Counted from the stretch's first letter, positions 9,083 through 16,975 are shown. The stretch is 64,000 bases of DNA from Rhizobium oryzicola (GCF_030504645.1 NZ_JAUKWQ010000001.1:434001-498000); one strand, 5' to 3'. Made by a program: numbers and translations. Notes: generated from the sequence alone by a model not told the origin.

Positions 9083-10177
9083 ATGGAACGTAACGCAGGC
9101 ATTCTGGCAGACAGTGCGATCGCCTCGCTTTTTTCCGAAGGGCGACTGGTTTCCGAAGCGTCGCTGGATGTTGATCAGATCCAGCCGGCAAGCCTTGACC
9201 TGCGTCTTGGTTCCAAGGCGCTGCGCGTGCGTGCAAGCTTCATGCCCGGACCGAACAGTACTGTCGCGGCCAAGCTGGAGCGGCTGACGCTGCACGAGAT
9301 CGACCTGACCCAGGGCGCCGTGCTCGAAACCGGCTGCGTCTATATCGTGCCGCTGATGGAAAGCCTGGACCTGCCGGCAGAGCTTTCCGCGTCCACCAAC
9401 CCCAAAAGCTCGACCGGCCGCCTCGATATCTTCACCCGCGTGATGGTCGACCATGCCCAAGAATTCGACAAGATCCCGGCGGGCTACAAGGGTCAGCTCT
9501 ATCTGGAGATCTCGCCGCGCACCTTCCCGGTCATCGTGCGGCGTGGCTCGCGCCTGTCTCAGATCCGTTTCCGTGTCGGCCAGGCTCTTCTCAGCGAGAA
9601 TGAACTGCTGGACCTGCACCACGCAGAAACGCTGGTCGCGAGCGAAACCCCGAACATCTCCGGCGGCGGCATTGCACTTTCCATCGACCTCAAGGGCACC
9701 GGCCCTGACGGTCTGGTGGGGTATCGCGGCAAGCACCACACGTCCGTCATCGATGTGGATCTCAAGGCTGCTCATGACGTTCTCGATTTTTGGGAGCCTC
9801 TCTACAGCCGCGGCCGCGACGAGCTGATCCTCGATCCGGATGAATTCTACATTCTCGTTTCCCGCGAGGCCGTGCATGTGCCGCCGCTCTATGCGGCCGA
9901 GATGACGCCTTATGATCCGCTGGTTGGGGAATTCCGCGTGCATTACGCCGGCTTCTTCGATCCGGGTTTCGGCCATGCGGCGGCAGGCGGCACCGGCAGT
10001 CGGGCGGTTCTGGAAGTGCGCAGCCATGAGGTGCCGTTCATTCTGGAACATGGCCAGATCGTCGGCCGGCTGGTTTACGAGCATATGCAGGAGCGGCCGG
10101 AAGGCCTCTATGGCTCGGGGCTCGGTTCCAACTATCAGGCGCAGGGTCTGAAGCTTTCAAAGCATTTCCGCACTTGA
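9083..10177 (+). CDS. dcd: 2'-deoxycytidine 5'-triphosphate deaminase, long two-domain form
   Basis: This 364-residue dCTP deaminase converts dCTP to dUTP for dTMP synthesis. The N-terminal half shows the trimeric dUTPase/Dcd fold motifs: QPASLDLRLG, SASTNPKSSTGRLD, and IPAGYKGQLYLEI followed by RRGSRLSQIRF. The C-terminal half repeats the pattern in weaker form (GEFRVHYAGFFDPGFG, AVLEVRSHEVPFILEHGQIVGRL). E. coli Dcd has about 190 residues, so this is the roughly doubled version found in alphaproteobacteria. It is divergent from metZ and followed by tRNA-Gly. Confidence 0.92.
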   Translation: MERNAGILADSAIASLFSEGRLVSEASLDVDQIQPASLDLRLGSKALRVRASFMPGPNSTVAAKLERLTLHEIDLTQGAVLETGCVYIVPLMESLDLPAELSASTNPKSSTGRLDIFTRVMVDHAQEFDKIPAGYKGQLYLEISPRTFPVIVRRGSRLSQIRFRVGQALLSENELLDLHHAETLVASETPNISGGGIALSIDLKGTGPDGLVGYRGKHHTSVIDVDLKAAHDVLDFWEPLYSRGRDELILDPDEFYILVSREAVHVPPLYAAEMTPYDPLVGEFRVHYAGFFDPGFGHAAAGGTGSRAVLEVRSHEVPFILEHGQIVGRLVYEHMQERPEGLYGSGLGSNYQAQGLKLSKHFRT

Positions 10178-10213
10178 ACCAGGGCGCCGCTTGGTGCTAG
10201 TTCTCGAAGCGTC

Positions 10214-10287
10214 GCGGGTGTAGCTCAATGGTAGAGCAGCAGCTTCCCAAGCTGAATACGAGGGTTCGATTCCCTTCACCCGCTCCA
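10214..10287 (+). tRNA. tRNA-Gly (anticodon CCC)
   Basis: A 74-base cloverleaf with acceptor GCGGGTG paired to CACCCGC, discriminator T and encoded CCA (10285-10287). The anticodon loop is TTCCCAA with anticodon CCC, and the T arm is GGGTTCGATTCCC. Its 3' end doubles as the left attachment site of the integrated element, and the gene remains intact. Confidence 0.95.
10272..10287 (+). repeat. attL, 16-bp direct repeat at tRNA-Gly 3' end
   Basis: CCCTTCACCCGCTCCA spans the T-arm 3' strand, acceptor 3' strand and CCA of tRNA-Gly. The same 16 bases occur at 23968. Confidence 0.93.
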
Positions 10288-10432
10288 TTCCCATACTCCT
10301 CCACAATACAACAAAGCCCTTGATTGCCAGGGACTTGCGCGGGAACCCAGTGTTACGCGATATTAGCTCCAACGGGCCAGTGTGCCACAACTGGTGCCAT
10401 AGACGGTGCCACGGAGTTGGAGTTCGATATCG

Positions 10433-11905
10433 ATGGCAAAGGACATGCGTCATCTGAAACTGCGCGGGAGGCGGTGGACTTATGCGCGCCGCGTTCCGGT
10501 TTGGGCAATCCCGTACGACCGGCGCGCACCTGTCATTCGCGAGGGGTTGGGCACAGAGGATCTTCGCGTAGCTCTGAGCGAACGAGATAGGCGGGACAGG
10601 CGCAATGATCGCGTTTGGGATGCCCTCAAGCTGTTTCTTAAGGCGGGCGGCGACCTGGACCGGAACCGAGCTATAGATCAGCTAGAAACCGCCCTCGGCC
10701 TGGACGAATTGGACCGGCCCGGAAACCTGCGGGAGGCGAACCGGCTGGCGCGTATCGCAGACACAGTTTACGGCATCGACAACACGCCAACAGACGATCA
10801 ACTTAAGGCTTTCGAACGGCTTGCCCCGGTTGCGGATGGTGCCAAAGAAACGGAAATTCGGGTGTCTGAATTGCCCGATGTTTGGATCAGCAGAATTCGA
10901 ACCGATTCATTCCGCAGCAAGTCCGACAGTCAACGTCGCCGCGCCGAGATATGGCCTCGCAGGGCGGCAGCGGTGTTTGTTGATGTCATTGGCGACCGGC
11001 TCGTGAGTCGCATCAGCAGGAAGGATGCGCAGGCAGTCTATGATCATTGGGCGGAGCGGCTAGAACAAAAGAACATCCGCACTGGTGCGCGGTTCAGTAC
11101 CAATACGGCTAACAGGTGCCTTGAGACACTGAACCAGATGCTGCGGGACTACGCCCGATATGCCGGTGATCTAGCCTACGAGAGTCCGTTCAAGGGGTTG
11201 CGATTTCGTGAGGAGACTAAGCGAGCTGCCCCCTATCAAGAGGACTGGGTTCGCGACAAGATCCTTCAAGGCGAGGGTATCCAGAGAATGGCATTGGACC
11301 GACGGGCGATATTCTTGGCATGCGTTGAAACCGGCTGCCGTCTTGGGGAGATCGTGAATTTGCTGCCTGAGCATATCCGCCTTGATGACGAAATTCCCCA
11401 CATCCTAGTCACTGACTATGACGACGGCGGCGACCTCAGGCGGGAAGTCAAAACCGCCGCCAGCGTTCGGGCTGTACCGTTGGTGGGCGTGTCTCTAGCG
11501 GCCATGCGCCTCTTTCCTAAGGGGTTCCCCAAGGACAGAGACAACGAGAACTCCGTATCAACGGCGATTGGCAAATTCTTTCGTGAGAACGGGTTGCTGC
11601 CTCCAGCGCAGGCGGCAAGCAAGGCATCAACTGGCAGGCCGCGCCCGGTCCATAGCCTACGGCATTCCTTCAAAGACAGGCTGCGCAAGGCCGGTGCCGG
11701 AGATGAACTTATTCGCTATATTGGCGGCTGGAACAGGCGCGACCAAGAATATGGGGCGGGGTTTGATTTACGGACAAAAGCAGAGGTGATGCGACGCGCC
11801 GCTCTGCCCTTTAGCCACTCTATACTCGGCCCCCAACTACCGCGCCGCAAGGCCACAGACGTGTCGCCCTCCGAAGCTGAGGCGCTGCCGGAGGGCGTTT
11901 TTTGA
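10433..11905 (+). CDS. int: Tyrosine recombinase/integrase
   Basis: This 490-residue site-specific recombinase integrates and excises the element at tRNA-Gly. Catalytic residues are visible: Arg303 in ETGCRLGEI, His407 and Arg410 in HSLRHSFKDRL, Trp433 in YIGGWNRRD (the usual His/Trp position) and the nucleophile Tyr440 in QEYGAGF. The 300 N-terminal residues would hold the arm- and core-binding domains. The ATG at 10433 (MAKDMRHLKLRGRRW) is preferred over an in-frame ATG nine codons upstream. It begins 146 bases after the tRNA and ends inside its own terminator. Confidence 0.92.
   Translation: MAKDMRHLKLRGRRWTYARRVPVWAIPYDRRAPVIREGLGTEDLRVALSERDRRDRRNDRVWDALKLFLKAGGDLDRNRAIDQLETALGLDELDRPGNLREANRLARIADTVYGIDNTPTDDQLKAFERLAPVADGAKETEIRVSELPDVWISRIRTDSFRSKSDSQRRRAEIWPRRAAAVFVDVIGDRLVSRISRKDAQAVYDHWAERLEQKNIRTGARFSTNTANRCLETLNQMLRDYARYAGDLAYESPFKGLRFREETKRAAPYQEDWVRDKILQGEGIQRMALDRRAIFLACVETGCRLGEIVNLLPEHIRLDDEIPHILVTDYDDGGDLRREVKTAASVRAVPLVGVSLAAMRLFPKGFPKDRDNENSVSTAIGKFFRENGLLPPAQAASKASTGRPRPVHSLRHSFKDRLRKAGAGDELIRYIGGWNRRDQEYGAGFDLRTKAEVMRRAALPFSHSILGPQLPRRKATDVSPSEAEALPEGVF
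11865..11903 (+). terminator. Terminator overlapping the integrase stop codon
   Basis: CGCCCTCCG (11865-11873) pairs with CGGAGGGCG (11889-11897), followed by TTTTTT. The last T is the first base of the integrase TGA, so the coding end and the hairpin are fused. Confidence 0.85.
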
Positions 11906-12316
11906 TCATGCGGCCCACCTTCTATAGCCGTACATCCGTCGACGTTCGGCCTCCCACCCTGCCTTGATGAGGTCGCCGACTTCGTTCCATGACAATCCGA
12001 AAGTGGGCGCTGCCCAGGCGGTCGCCTCAAGTAGTACCCGGAGGCGGTCGCCACCATGCGCGCCCCGACATGCGTCAACGGCGTGCGCGAACTTGAGGAA
12101 ATCCAGTTTGCCGTCGGGTATCGTGGCCCGCAAATCGCGCATCAACTCTACGATTTGCTTGAGGCGCTGACCGCGCTCTGTCCAGTCAACGCCGTGAGTT
12201 TCAACGAAGTCCAAAGCCTTGACTACTGCCACTGCCAGCTTCCGTTGGCCAGGGTTGAAGCCTATGGCGGCGAATTGTCCCGGCCACTTGCGGGCGGGGA
12301 GTCTTGAGTGAATCAT
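11906..12316 (-). CDS. Element-encoded protein of unknown function
   Basis: A 136-residue predicted soluble, mostly helical protein rich in Arg and Trp (C-terminus ERRRMYGYRRWAA). The ATG at 12316 is preferred because AAGGA lies seven bases before it. An ATG at 12442 in the same frame has no ribosome binding site. It is convergent with the integrase, and its stop abuts the integrase stop. No family recognised. Confidence 0.55.
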   Translation of the reverse strand: MIHSRLPARKWPGQFAAIGFNPGQRKLAVAVVKALDFVETHGVDWTERGQRLKQIVELMRDLRATIPDGKLDFLKFAHAVDACRGAHGGDRLRVLLEATAWAAPTFGLSWNEVGDLIKAGWEAERRRMYGYRRWAA

Positions 12317-12504
12317 TGCACAATCCTTATCAAAATACGGCCATTGCCTGGGGCCATCTTCAGTCTGCGGTAGCAGTCGGAAATCTGACAAGATGCTAGC
12401 AGACTGGTCGAACACCGATAAGAATTTTTTGTTTATAATCATGCACTTGACTCATCAGTATCGTGTATGCATCGTGTCGCCTAATTATGAGAAAGGGACG
12501 CCAG

Positions 12505-12687
12505 ATGGTCAAAATCGAATATGAGCCGCACAACCGAGAGTCTGCGGATGAGAAATTCGTTTCGTACTTCCTACGGGCTGCAAACGACCCTGGTGAGGGC
12601 ATGGAGCTTGCTGCCATCCGCGTGCTTGCCGACGACTACGATGACGGTGGCGACCGCGAATTTATCCGGCAGCTTGCCCAGGCATAA
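12505..12687 (+). CDS. Small element protein of unknown function
   Basis: A 60-residue acidic protein beginning MVKIEYEPHNRES with an AAGGGA ribosome binding site. Its end, GDREFIRQLAQA, overlaps a second open frame that continues for another 88 codons without a start codon of its own (12645-12950). The two may be one frameshifted gene. No family recognised. Confidence 0.5.
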   Translation: MVKIEYEPHNRESADEKFVSYFLRAANDPGEGMELAAIRVLADDYDDGGDREFIRQLAQA

Positions 12688-12950
12688 GCACCCTTGAACG
12701 CCTGCGGCTGGCGGAACAAGCCAAGGCCGCAGCCGATGCCGAGTTCGCGGATGCGAAAAAGGCGGCTGAGGTTTTGACTGCTGGGACAAGTTTCCCAGCA
12801 GTCTTGCCGGACGGGCGCCGCAGGGGTGAGCAGCATATGCCTAGCGGCGACCGGCTCATCGCCCGCCATGTTGCGGCAGCTATCGGTGAGGATGCCAGCG
12901 ATCCGAGGGCGGTAGACCGCACCAGGAAGCGCATCGCCCGCGCTCTTTGA
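12645..12950 (+). pseudogene. Start-less open frame, probable continuation of the 12505 gene
   Basis: This frame is open for 101 codons and has a strongly coding-like composition (for example RLAEQAKAAADAEFADAKK), ending RTRKRIARAL at TGA 12948. The only internal ATG, at 12837, would give 37 residues. It overlaps the end of the 12505 gene in another frame. It is therefore either a decayed or frameshifted downstream half, or it is expressed by ribosomal frameshifting. A perfect 11-bp inverted repeat (12776-12786 with 12793-12803) lies inside it. Confidence 0.4.
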
Positions 12951-13449
12951 GTAACGAGGGTACGCGCCCCACATGGGGCGCCGTTCGCTTCACCGCGAAG
13001 CAAAACCCGTTTTCTCCATATGCAGAAGACCCCAATTTGCGCCACCGTGGCGCACGTCCATTCGACAGTTTGCGCCACATGGCGCAAACCTCCCACAGAT
13101 GCGCGCCGCCAACTCTGCATCACCCCTAGCGCAGCCTGGATTTTTGCGCCCACCGGTGCCGCGAACTCGCAGTGATAGTAGGCCCCTAGAAAAATTGATG
13201 GGATTTTTTTCAAGGACAAAAGCCGGAATCTGGCGAAATTCGTTTCGGGTACGAAATGATACAAGGCCCCCAGGGATGGTCGGTTTCTTGTCATACATCG
13301 CCAGTCGTTCGCCCCGCATGAGGCTGAGGACATTCCCAGAACCTAACAAAGCCCCCCGGGGGGGTGCCCCTACCACGTACAGACTCACCGCAGCGGCACC
13401 GGCCTTCAGCGATCCGCCAGCGTAGGCACCCCTGCCGGGTTGTCGGTGG
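12951..13449. other. 499-base non-coding segment with several palindromes
   Basis: I can support no gene here; open frames on both strands have no recognisable content. It holds GCGCCCC-ACAT-GGGGCGC (12964-12981), TTTGCGCCACCGTGGCGCA (13036-13054), GTTTGCGCCA-CA-TGGCGCAAAC (13068-13089), a degenerate copy near 13143-13163, a T7 run near 13205, and CCCCCCGGGGGG at 13352-13363. This concentration suggests a regulatory, replication-origin or packaging region of the element. Confidence 0.5.
13036..13089. repeat. Two TTTGCGCCA/TGGCGCAAA palindromes
   Basis: Site 1 (13036-13054) has arms TTTGCGCCA and TGGCGCA separated by three bases. Site 2 (13068-13089) has arms GTTTGCGCCA and TGGCGCAAAC separated by two. 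A third, perfect copy is at 16646-16666. Arms and spacing are conserved, as for binding sites of one dimeric protein. Confidence 0.7.
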
Positions 13450-14019
13450 CTATTGGGCTTGCGAGAGGATCGCATTCCCCACTCTTCCCGTGATGAAGTT
13501 GTGAAGCACAACCGCGTGCGCCATCGTCACAGGGCCTTCGTAGAGGCCCTGAGATAACTTTGCGAGTTTTAGATAGTGTTCTGTCCCTAGCGGGTTGCCA
13601 TAGCATCCAGCTACCCTCAGCCAAGCGTACATTTCGACAAGGGCGCTTTTCCCGACGGATTTCTGGGCCAACTCCGCGTCTGATATGCAGTCGTCAGTCA
13701 ACGTTCCTAGCTCGCGAAGAGCGTATTCTGTCGTAGATGTGGCCCTTCCTATCCGGCTTGTGTCTGTCGTATTTAATTCGTTGTTCAACCATTCAGATAT
13801 GGTGGGTGAGTTTCGGGGCAGCCTCATGTTGAAGTCTTTCCAAAAGTCCAATATCGCGTTGGCAAGCTGTTTCCGACGGTCTGATGGTAGCCCCGTTTTC
13901 TCCCTAAGCTCGTCATAAACGAGCCTGAACACCGCCTGATCCGCTTTGGTGGGATCTGCATGAGCTATGCTGTAGCTCATCATGATTAGGCTCAGTCCGA
14001 CGAGCAAAACCGCCTTCAT
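13450..14019 (-). CDS. Exported protein of unknown function
   Basis: A 189-residue protein with a clear signal peptide (MKAVLLVGLSLIMMSYSIAHA, cleavage probably after AHA). The mature part is mostly helical, with two cysteines (CISDAEL and AGCYGNP) that could form a disulfide in the periplasm. The ATG at 14019 is chosen because it begins the signal peptide; the frame stays open 16 codons further. A second small exported protein lies at 16673. No family recognised. Confidence 0.65.
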   Translation of the reverse strand: MKAVLLVGLSLIMMSYSIAHADPTKADQAVFRLVYDELREKTGLPSDRRKQLANAILDFWKDFNMRLPRNSPTISEWLNNELNTTDTSRIGRATSTTEYALRELGTLTDDCISDAELAQKSVGKSALVEMYAWLRVAGCYGNPLGTEHYLKLAKLSQGLYEGPVTMAHAVVLHNFITGRVGNAILSQAQ

Positions 14020-14123
14020 TTCCGTAACCCACCGTTCCGCTGAAACTCGCAGTAGCTTATCACGCACGTCATTTGGGAGTCAGCGCTAAGCGTTCGCAAA
14101 TCTTCTTCTTTGCGTGCATCCGT

Positions 14124-14528
14124 CTACCGGTTGCTGGAGGGGTGAGCCATCGCGCGCAGCCCATCCGACGCCCACCGGGCGACTCGTGCATCCTCCAGCA
14201 GTGAGGCAATGCATGGTTCGATTAACTCCCGCCGGTCTTGAATGAGTTCAAGTGCAGCCTGGACGCGCTGGCAGCCAACGAGAACGCCCGATTCAACGCT
14301 GCCGCCGTCCGCCAACTCCCGCGCAATCTCGGTGCGCATGCGATGCTTTGCCATGCTGGAGAGCAAGCCGCGCTCGATGTGCTGAGCTTGGCGCGATGCC
14401 TCCAAAAAAGGCTCTCCAATCGCATCAACGTCATTCGCTGCGCGCTGCAATAGTCGGGAGCGCAAGCCTTGCGCCCGGTCATAGTTGCGGGGGCTGTATA
14501 CCCCCGCAAGATCGATAACGATGCCCAT
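14124..14528 (-). CDS. Element protein of unknown function, last gene of small operon
   Basis: A 134-residue predicted helical protein (many Arg, Glu and Leu; ends AMAHPSSNR). It starts seven bases after the stop of the preceding minus-strand gene, so it belongs to the 15316-14124 operon. No family or catalytic motif recognised. Confidence 0.55.
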   Translation of the reverse strand: MGIVIDLAGVYSPRNYDRAQGLRSRLLQRAANDVDAIGEPFLEASRQAQHIERGLLSSMAKHRMRTEIARELADGGSVESGVLVGCQRVQAALELIQDRRELIEPCIASLLEDARVARWASDGLRAMAHPSSNR

Positions 14529-14535
14529 CTAGCGC

Positions 14536-14871
14536 CTACCGCTTGCCCAGGCGGGCGTTATTGTATGCGCGAGCCGTTGCCGCTGCTTCCGCTGCGCGAT
14601 CACGATCATCAGGCGGCATTGACGCGGGCATGGTGGCTAGGATTTCGGCTTTGATTTCCGCCAGGGACTGCGCCTGCCGTCCGGTGCGCGCCTTGTTGTA
14701 GGCGCGAGCTACTGCTACGGCTTCCGCGTTGCGTGCGGCCTGCGGGTCCAGCGGCTTGGCCGGTGCCGCTGCGGCGCCATAGGCAAAGGTTTGTCCAGCA
14801 ACGCTGACGGCACCTTTGGCGGCGAATTCCTGGAGCAAGGATTTGACCTGCTGTTCTGTATAGAATGTCAT
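14536..14871 (-). CDS. Element protein with an internal 14-residue repeat
   Basis: This 111-residue protein starts MTFYTEQQVKSLLQEFAAKG and carries two copies of a short helix: AVARAYNKARTGRQ near residues 53-66 and ATARAYNNARLGKR at the C-terminus. Between them lies IKAEILATMPASMPPDDRDRA. The start overlaps the stop of the previous gene by four bases (ATGA), a sign of translational coupling. The repeat suggests a duplicated binding module. Function unknown. Confidence 0.6.
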   Translation of the reverse strand: MTFYTEQQVKSLLQEFAAKGAVSVAGQTFAYGAAAAPAKPLDPQAARNAEAVAVARAYNKARTGRQAQSLAEIKAEILATMPASMPPDDRDRAAEAAATARAYNNARLGKR

Positions 14872-15143
14872 ATTTCAATCCCCAGAGTTGAACGATTGCG
14901 CATGCAGTATGAGTCGGCGATAAAATGCGCTTCCTTGCGCTGGTGCTCGGGAATCGCCCTGGTGACGGCATTTGCGAGGCTGTCCCGCGTCAACTTCCCT
15001 TCGCGGTGCAAATCGTGCGCCAAATCCCAGACGGTGCGCTCCAAGGCACGGCGCTCTTCTTCGCGCTGTTGTTCGCGGCGCTCGCGTTCTCGGTATCGGG
15101 CTTGGTTTTCCGAGAGGCTCTCATGTACCGTAATTGTAATCAT
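14868..15143 (-). CDS. Small coiled-coil-like element protein
   Basis: A 91-residue protein whose residues 12-45 are highly charged (Arg/Glu/Gln repeats, RERERREQQREEERRALE), predicting a long helix or coiled coil. The C-terminus contains two Cys-free helices and CMRNRS. It overlaps both neighbours by ATGA (15140-15143 and 14868-14871), so three genes are translationally coupled. Function unknown. Confidence 0.6.
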   Translation of the reverse strand: MITITVHESLSENQARYRERERREQQREEERRALERTVWDLAHDLHREGKLTRDSLANAVTRAIPEHQRKEAHFIADSYCMRNRSTLGIEI

Positions 15144-15316
15144 CGATCCGCCCCCTTCACGGTGCCGGAGGCAATGATGCGCTCGACTTCTGCCAGTGGC
15201 ACGCGCAGGTGGCCGTGCTCGCCGTTGGGCCTGATTTTCGCAATGTGAGGGCTTTGACGGATCGTCTTGGGACTGAGGTTCAGCCGCCTTGCGGTTTCTT
15301 GGATCGAAAGGAGCAT
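15140..15316 (-). CDS. Excisionase/AlpA-like DNA-binding protein
   Basis: A 58-residue protein starting MLLSIQETARRLNLSPKTIR, a MerR/excisionase-type winged helix-turn-helix (SIQETARRLNLSPKTIR as the HTH, then the wing NGEHGHLRVPLAEVERII). Such proteins act as recombination directionality factors or as activators of element transcription. It is first in a four-gene operon and divergent from the 15542 gene. The ATG at 15316 is preferred over a longer in-frame start because it begins the domain and follows GGAG. Whether it is Xis or a regulator cannot be told. Confidence 0.7.
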   Translation of the reverse strand: MLLSIQETARRLNLSPKTIRQSPHIAKIRPNGEHGHLRVPLAEVERIIASGTVKGADR

Positions 15317-15373
15317 TTTTGCTTGATCTCCATCGCGTGGCGGGATGCCAGCGCTTCTGAAATCATTGTGCAG

Positions 15374-15405
15374 AACGCGCCCAAAAACTGTCAAACGCGC
15401 CTAAA
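15374..15405. promoter_or_regulatory. Direct-repeat operator in the divergent promoter
   Basis: AACGCGCC occurs at 15374 and 15394, exactly 20 bases (two helical turns) apart, each followed by (C/T)AAA, and is followed by a related inverted half, ACGTGCGCG. A TATATT -10-like element lies at 15435. The position between the excisionase-like gene and the 15542 gene suggests an operator. The regulator is not identified. Confidence 0.5.
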
Positions 15406-15541
15406 CGTGCGCGAGTCGAGGGGGCCTAATCCTATATATTGAAGGCATCACGGCGGGCGCCTTTATTGTGGGTAAACCTTGTAGTTGTCCTTAGAATCAC
15501 TATTTCGAGATATATATCCGGGATTATTCGACGGAGGTCTA

Positions 15542-16642
15542 ATGGCGAAACCGAAACCTGAAGTCACGGGGCGGCTGATATTTGAGAATATGAGCGACCA
15601 CGATCTTAGGGCGCAGCAAATTGACACAAACGATCCTAAAAGCTTTAGCGGCATCGTTGATCATCCGCCGGACCCCACAGAAGATCTCAGGTTCGTTGCT
15701 CGATACGAGAGCAATAATTCTGAAACTTGCGCATATGGTCACTTGCACAGACGCGGGTTTGTTCTGGAGAATTCCGCTTCAGCTCGGTTTTTGATTGGAA
15801 AAGATTGCGCAGCAGATCACTATGGCTTGCAGTGGTCTCGGCTGGAAAACGATGTGAAAACTGCCGCCAAGCGCAGGGGTGATTTGCTTTGGCTGGATAG
15901 AGCTGTGGAGCTATTGCTGTCGCACGAACAGCAATTGAAGGAAATTGCTAACTCGCCAGCCGTTGCCGCAGTAGACGATTTAAGAAGGCAAATTCACACG
16001 ATTCCTGGTCCCTTGCTTCAGTATTTTCAAGGTGGGTCGGATGAGCGCGGAAAAATGCTGTCTGCGACATATAGGGTGGAGGACCCCCTCAAGCAGCGCA
16101 AATTGATCGAAGCGACGGGTGATGAACTGGACAAAGCGGTGCAGGACGGCGCCTCTCCAGCAGTGATAAGTGAAATAAGAAAGCGGTTACAAGCTGCGAG
16201 AGTAACCAAGCAGTACACCTTCGTGTCCAGAGGCGTTTTGCGCCGCCCTGCTTCTAATCTATTTGTTCAGTCGCGCCCCTTACGGGATCGCTTAGCTGAA
16301 GCCGTTGGCAGCAGTCTGGCGCAAATGAATAATGTCAAAGTCTTGGACATCAGCGGACGGAGAATCGACCTTGTCTCCAAGAGCGTGAAGGAAGCAGCAG
16401 AGAGAATCGACCGGCTTTTGTCAGAGTGCAATGAAGCGGAAGAACTGTTCCTTCCGAATGTCTTAGAGGGCCTCGCGACACTCTTTGATGGGGAAGAATT
16501 CAAAGCGTATAACATGCGGCGAATTGCGGAAGGATTCTCTATAGCTTACCAAGGCGAGACCATAATGGTTACTAGGCCGCAAACCTTGGCCGCTGAGGAT
16601 TTTCGGCTTTCACCGTTGTTGAAAGAAAGTTCCGGTCTTTAG
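15542..16642 (+). CDS. Large orphan element protein
   Basis: This 366-residue protein starts at ATG 15542 after GGAGG. An N-terminal segment around residues 55-90 has Cys and His spaced like a small metal-binding treble (TCAYGHLHRRGFVLE, then LIGKDCAADHYGLQW). The rest is largely helical, with coiled-coil-like stretches (residues 120-220 and 270-310). The local base composition is more AT-rich than the flanking chromosome. No polymerase, nuclease or transport motif is recognisable. It is followed by a TTTGCGCCA palindrome. It is one of the best candidates for an undescribed activity in the element. Confidence 0.65.
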   Translation: MAKPKPEVTGRLIFENMSDHDLRAQQIDTNDPKSFSGIVDHPPDPTEDLRFVARYESNNSETCAYGHLHRRGFVLENSASARFLIGKDCAADHYGLQWSRLENDVKTAAKRRGDLLWLDRAVELLLSHEQQLKEIANSPAVAAVDDLRRQIHTIPGPLLQYFQGGSDERGKMLSATYRVEDPLKQRKLIEATGDELDKAVQDGASPAVISEIRKRLQAARVTKQYTFVSRGVLRRPASNLFVQSRPLRDRLAEAVGSSLAQMNNVKVLDISGRRIDLVSKSVKEAAERIDRLLSECNEAEELFLPNVLEGLATLFDGEEFKAYNMRRIAEGFSIAYQGETIMVTRPQTLAAEDFRLSPLLKESSGL

Positions 16643-16645
16643 GGG

Positions 16646-16666
16646 TTTGCGCCACGGTGGCGCAAA
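16646..16666. repeat. Perfect TTTGCGCCA-CGG-TGGCGCAAA palindrome
   Basis: A 21-bp dyad three bases after the stop of the 15542 gene and seven bases before the convergent 16673 gene. It has the same arms as the two sites at 13036-13089, 3.6 kb away. There is no T-run, so it is not a typical terminator. Confidence 0.75.
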
Positions 16667-16672
16667 ATACGC

Positions 16673-16975
16673 CTATTGCAGATCCTGAACCAGGACGTAC
16701 CCCTCCCTGCGCTCTCCTTTTGCCCATACGAGAATTTGAGCGGTGATGTAGCCACGCTTCACCAGCTCATAAACAGCCCTGTCCTTGGTGATGACGCACT
16801 CTGTCTCCAGCATGTCTTTCACCAAACGCTCATTCATCTCTACCACTGCGTTACCAATCCGTGTGATGGCATCCTCTGTTGTGCATATAAGCGCACCTCT
16901 TTTTAGGATATCTGCCTCCGCGACTCCCGCAGCAGCGCCAACCACCAGCCCCGCGATCAATGCAATTTTCCTCAT
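16673..16975 (-). CDS. Small exported protein of unknown function
   Basis: A 100-residue protein with a signal peptide (MRKIALIAGLVVGAAAGVAEA). Two cysteines (ICTTED and ETECVITKD) remain in the mature part, which would allow one periplasmic disulfide. The C-terminal beta-rich part includes YITAQILVWAKGERREGYVLV. The start at 16975 is chosen for the signal peptide; an ATG two codons upstream is equally possible. No family recognised. Confidence 0.6.
   Translation of the reverse strand: MRKIALIAGLVVGAAAGVAEADILKRGALICTTEDAITRIGNAVVEMNERLVKDMLETECVITKDRAVYELVKRGYITAQILVWAKGERREGYVLVQDLQ

Noticed and set aside
12973-13511. Open frames of 150 and 173 codons on both strands in the gap 12951-13449
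   Set aside because: They overlap each other and a set of palindromes, and neither shows a domain, a signal peptide or a ribosome binding site.
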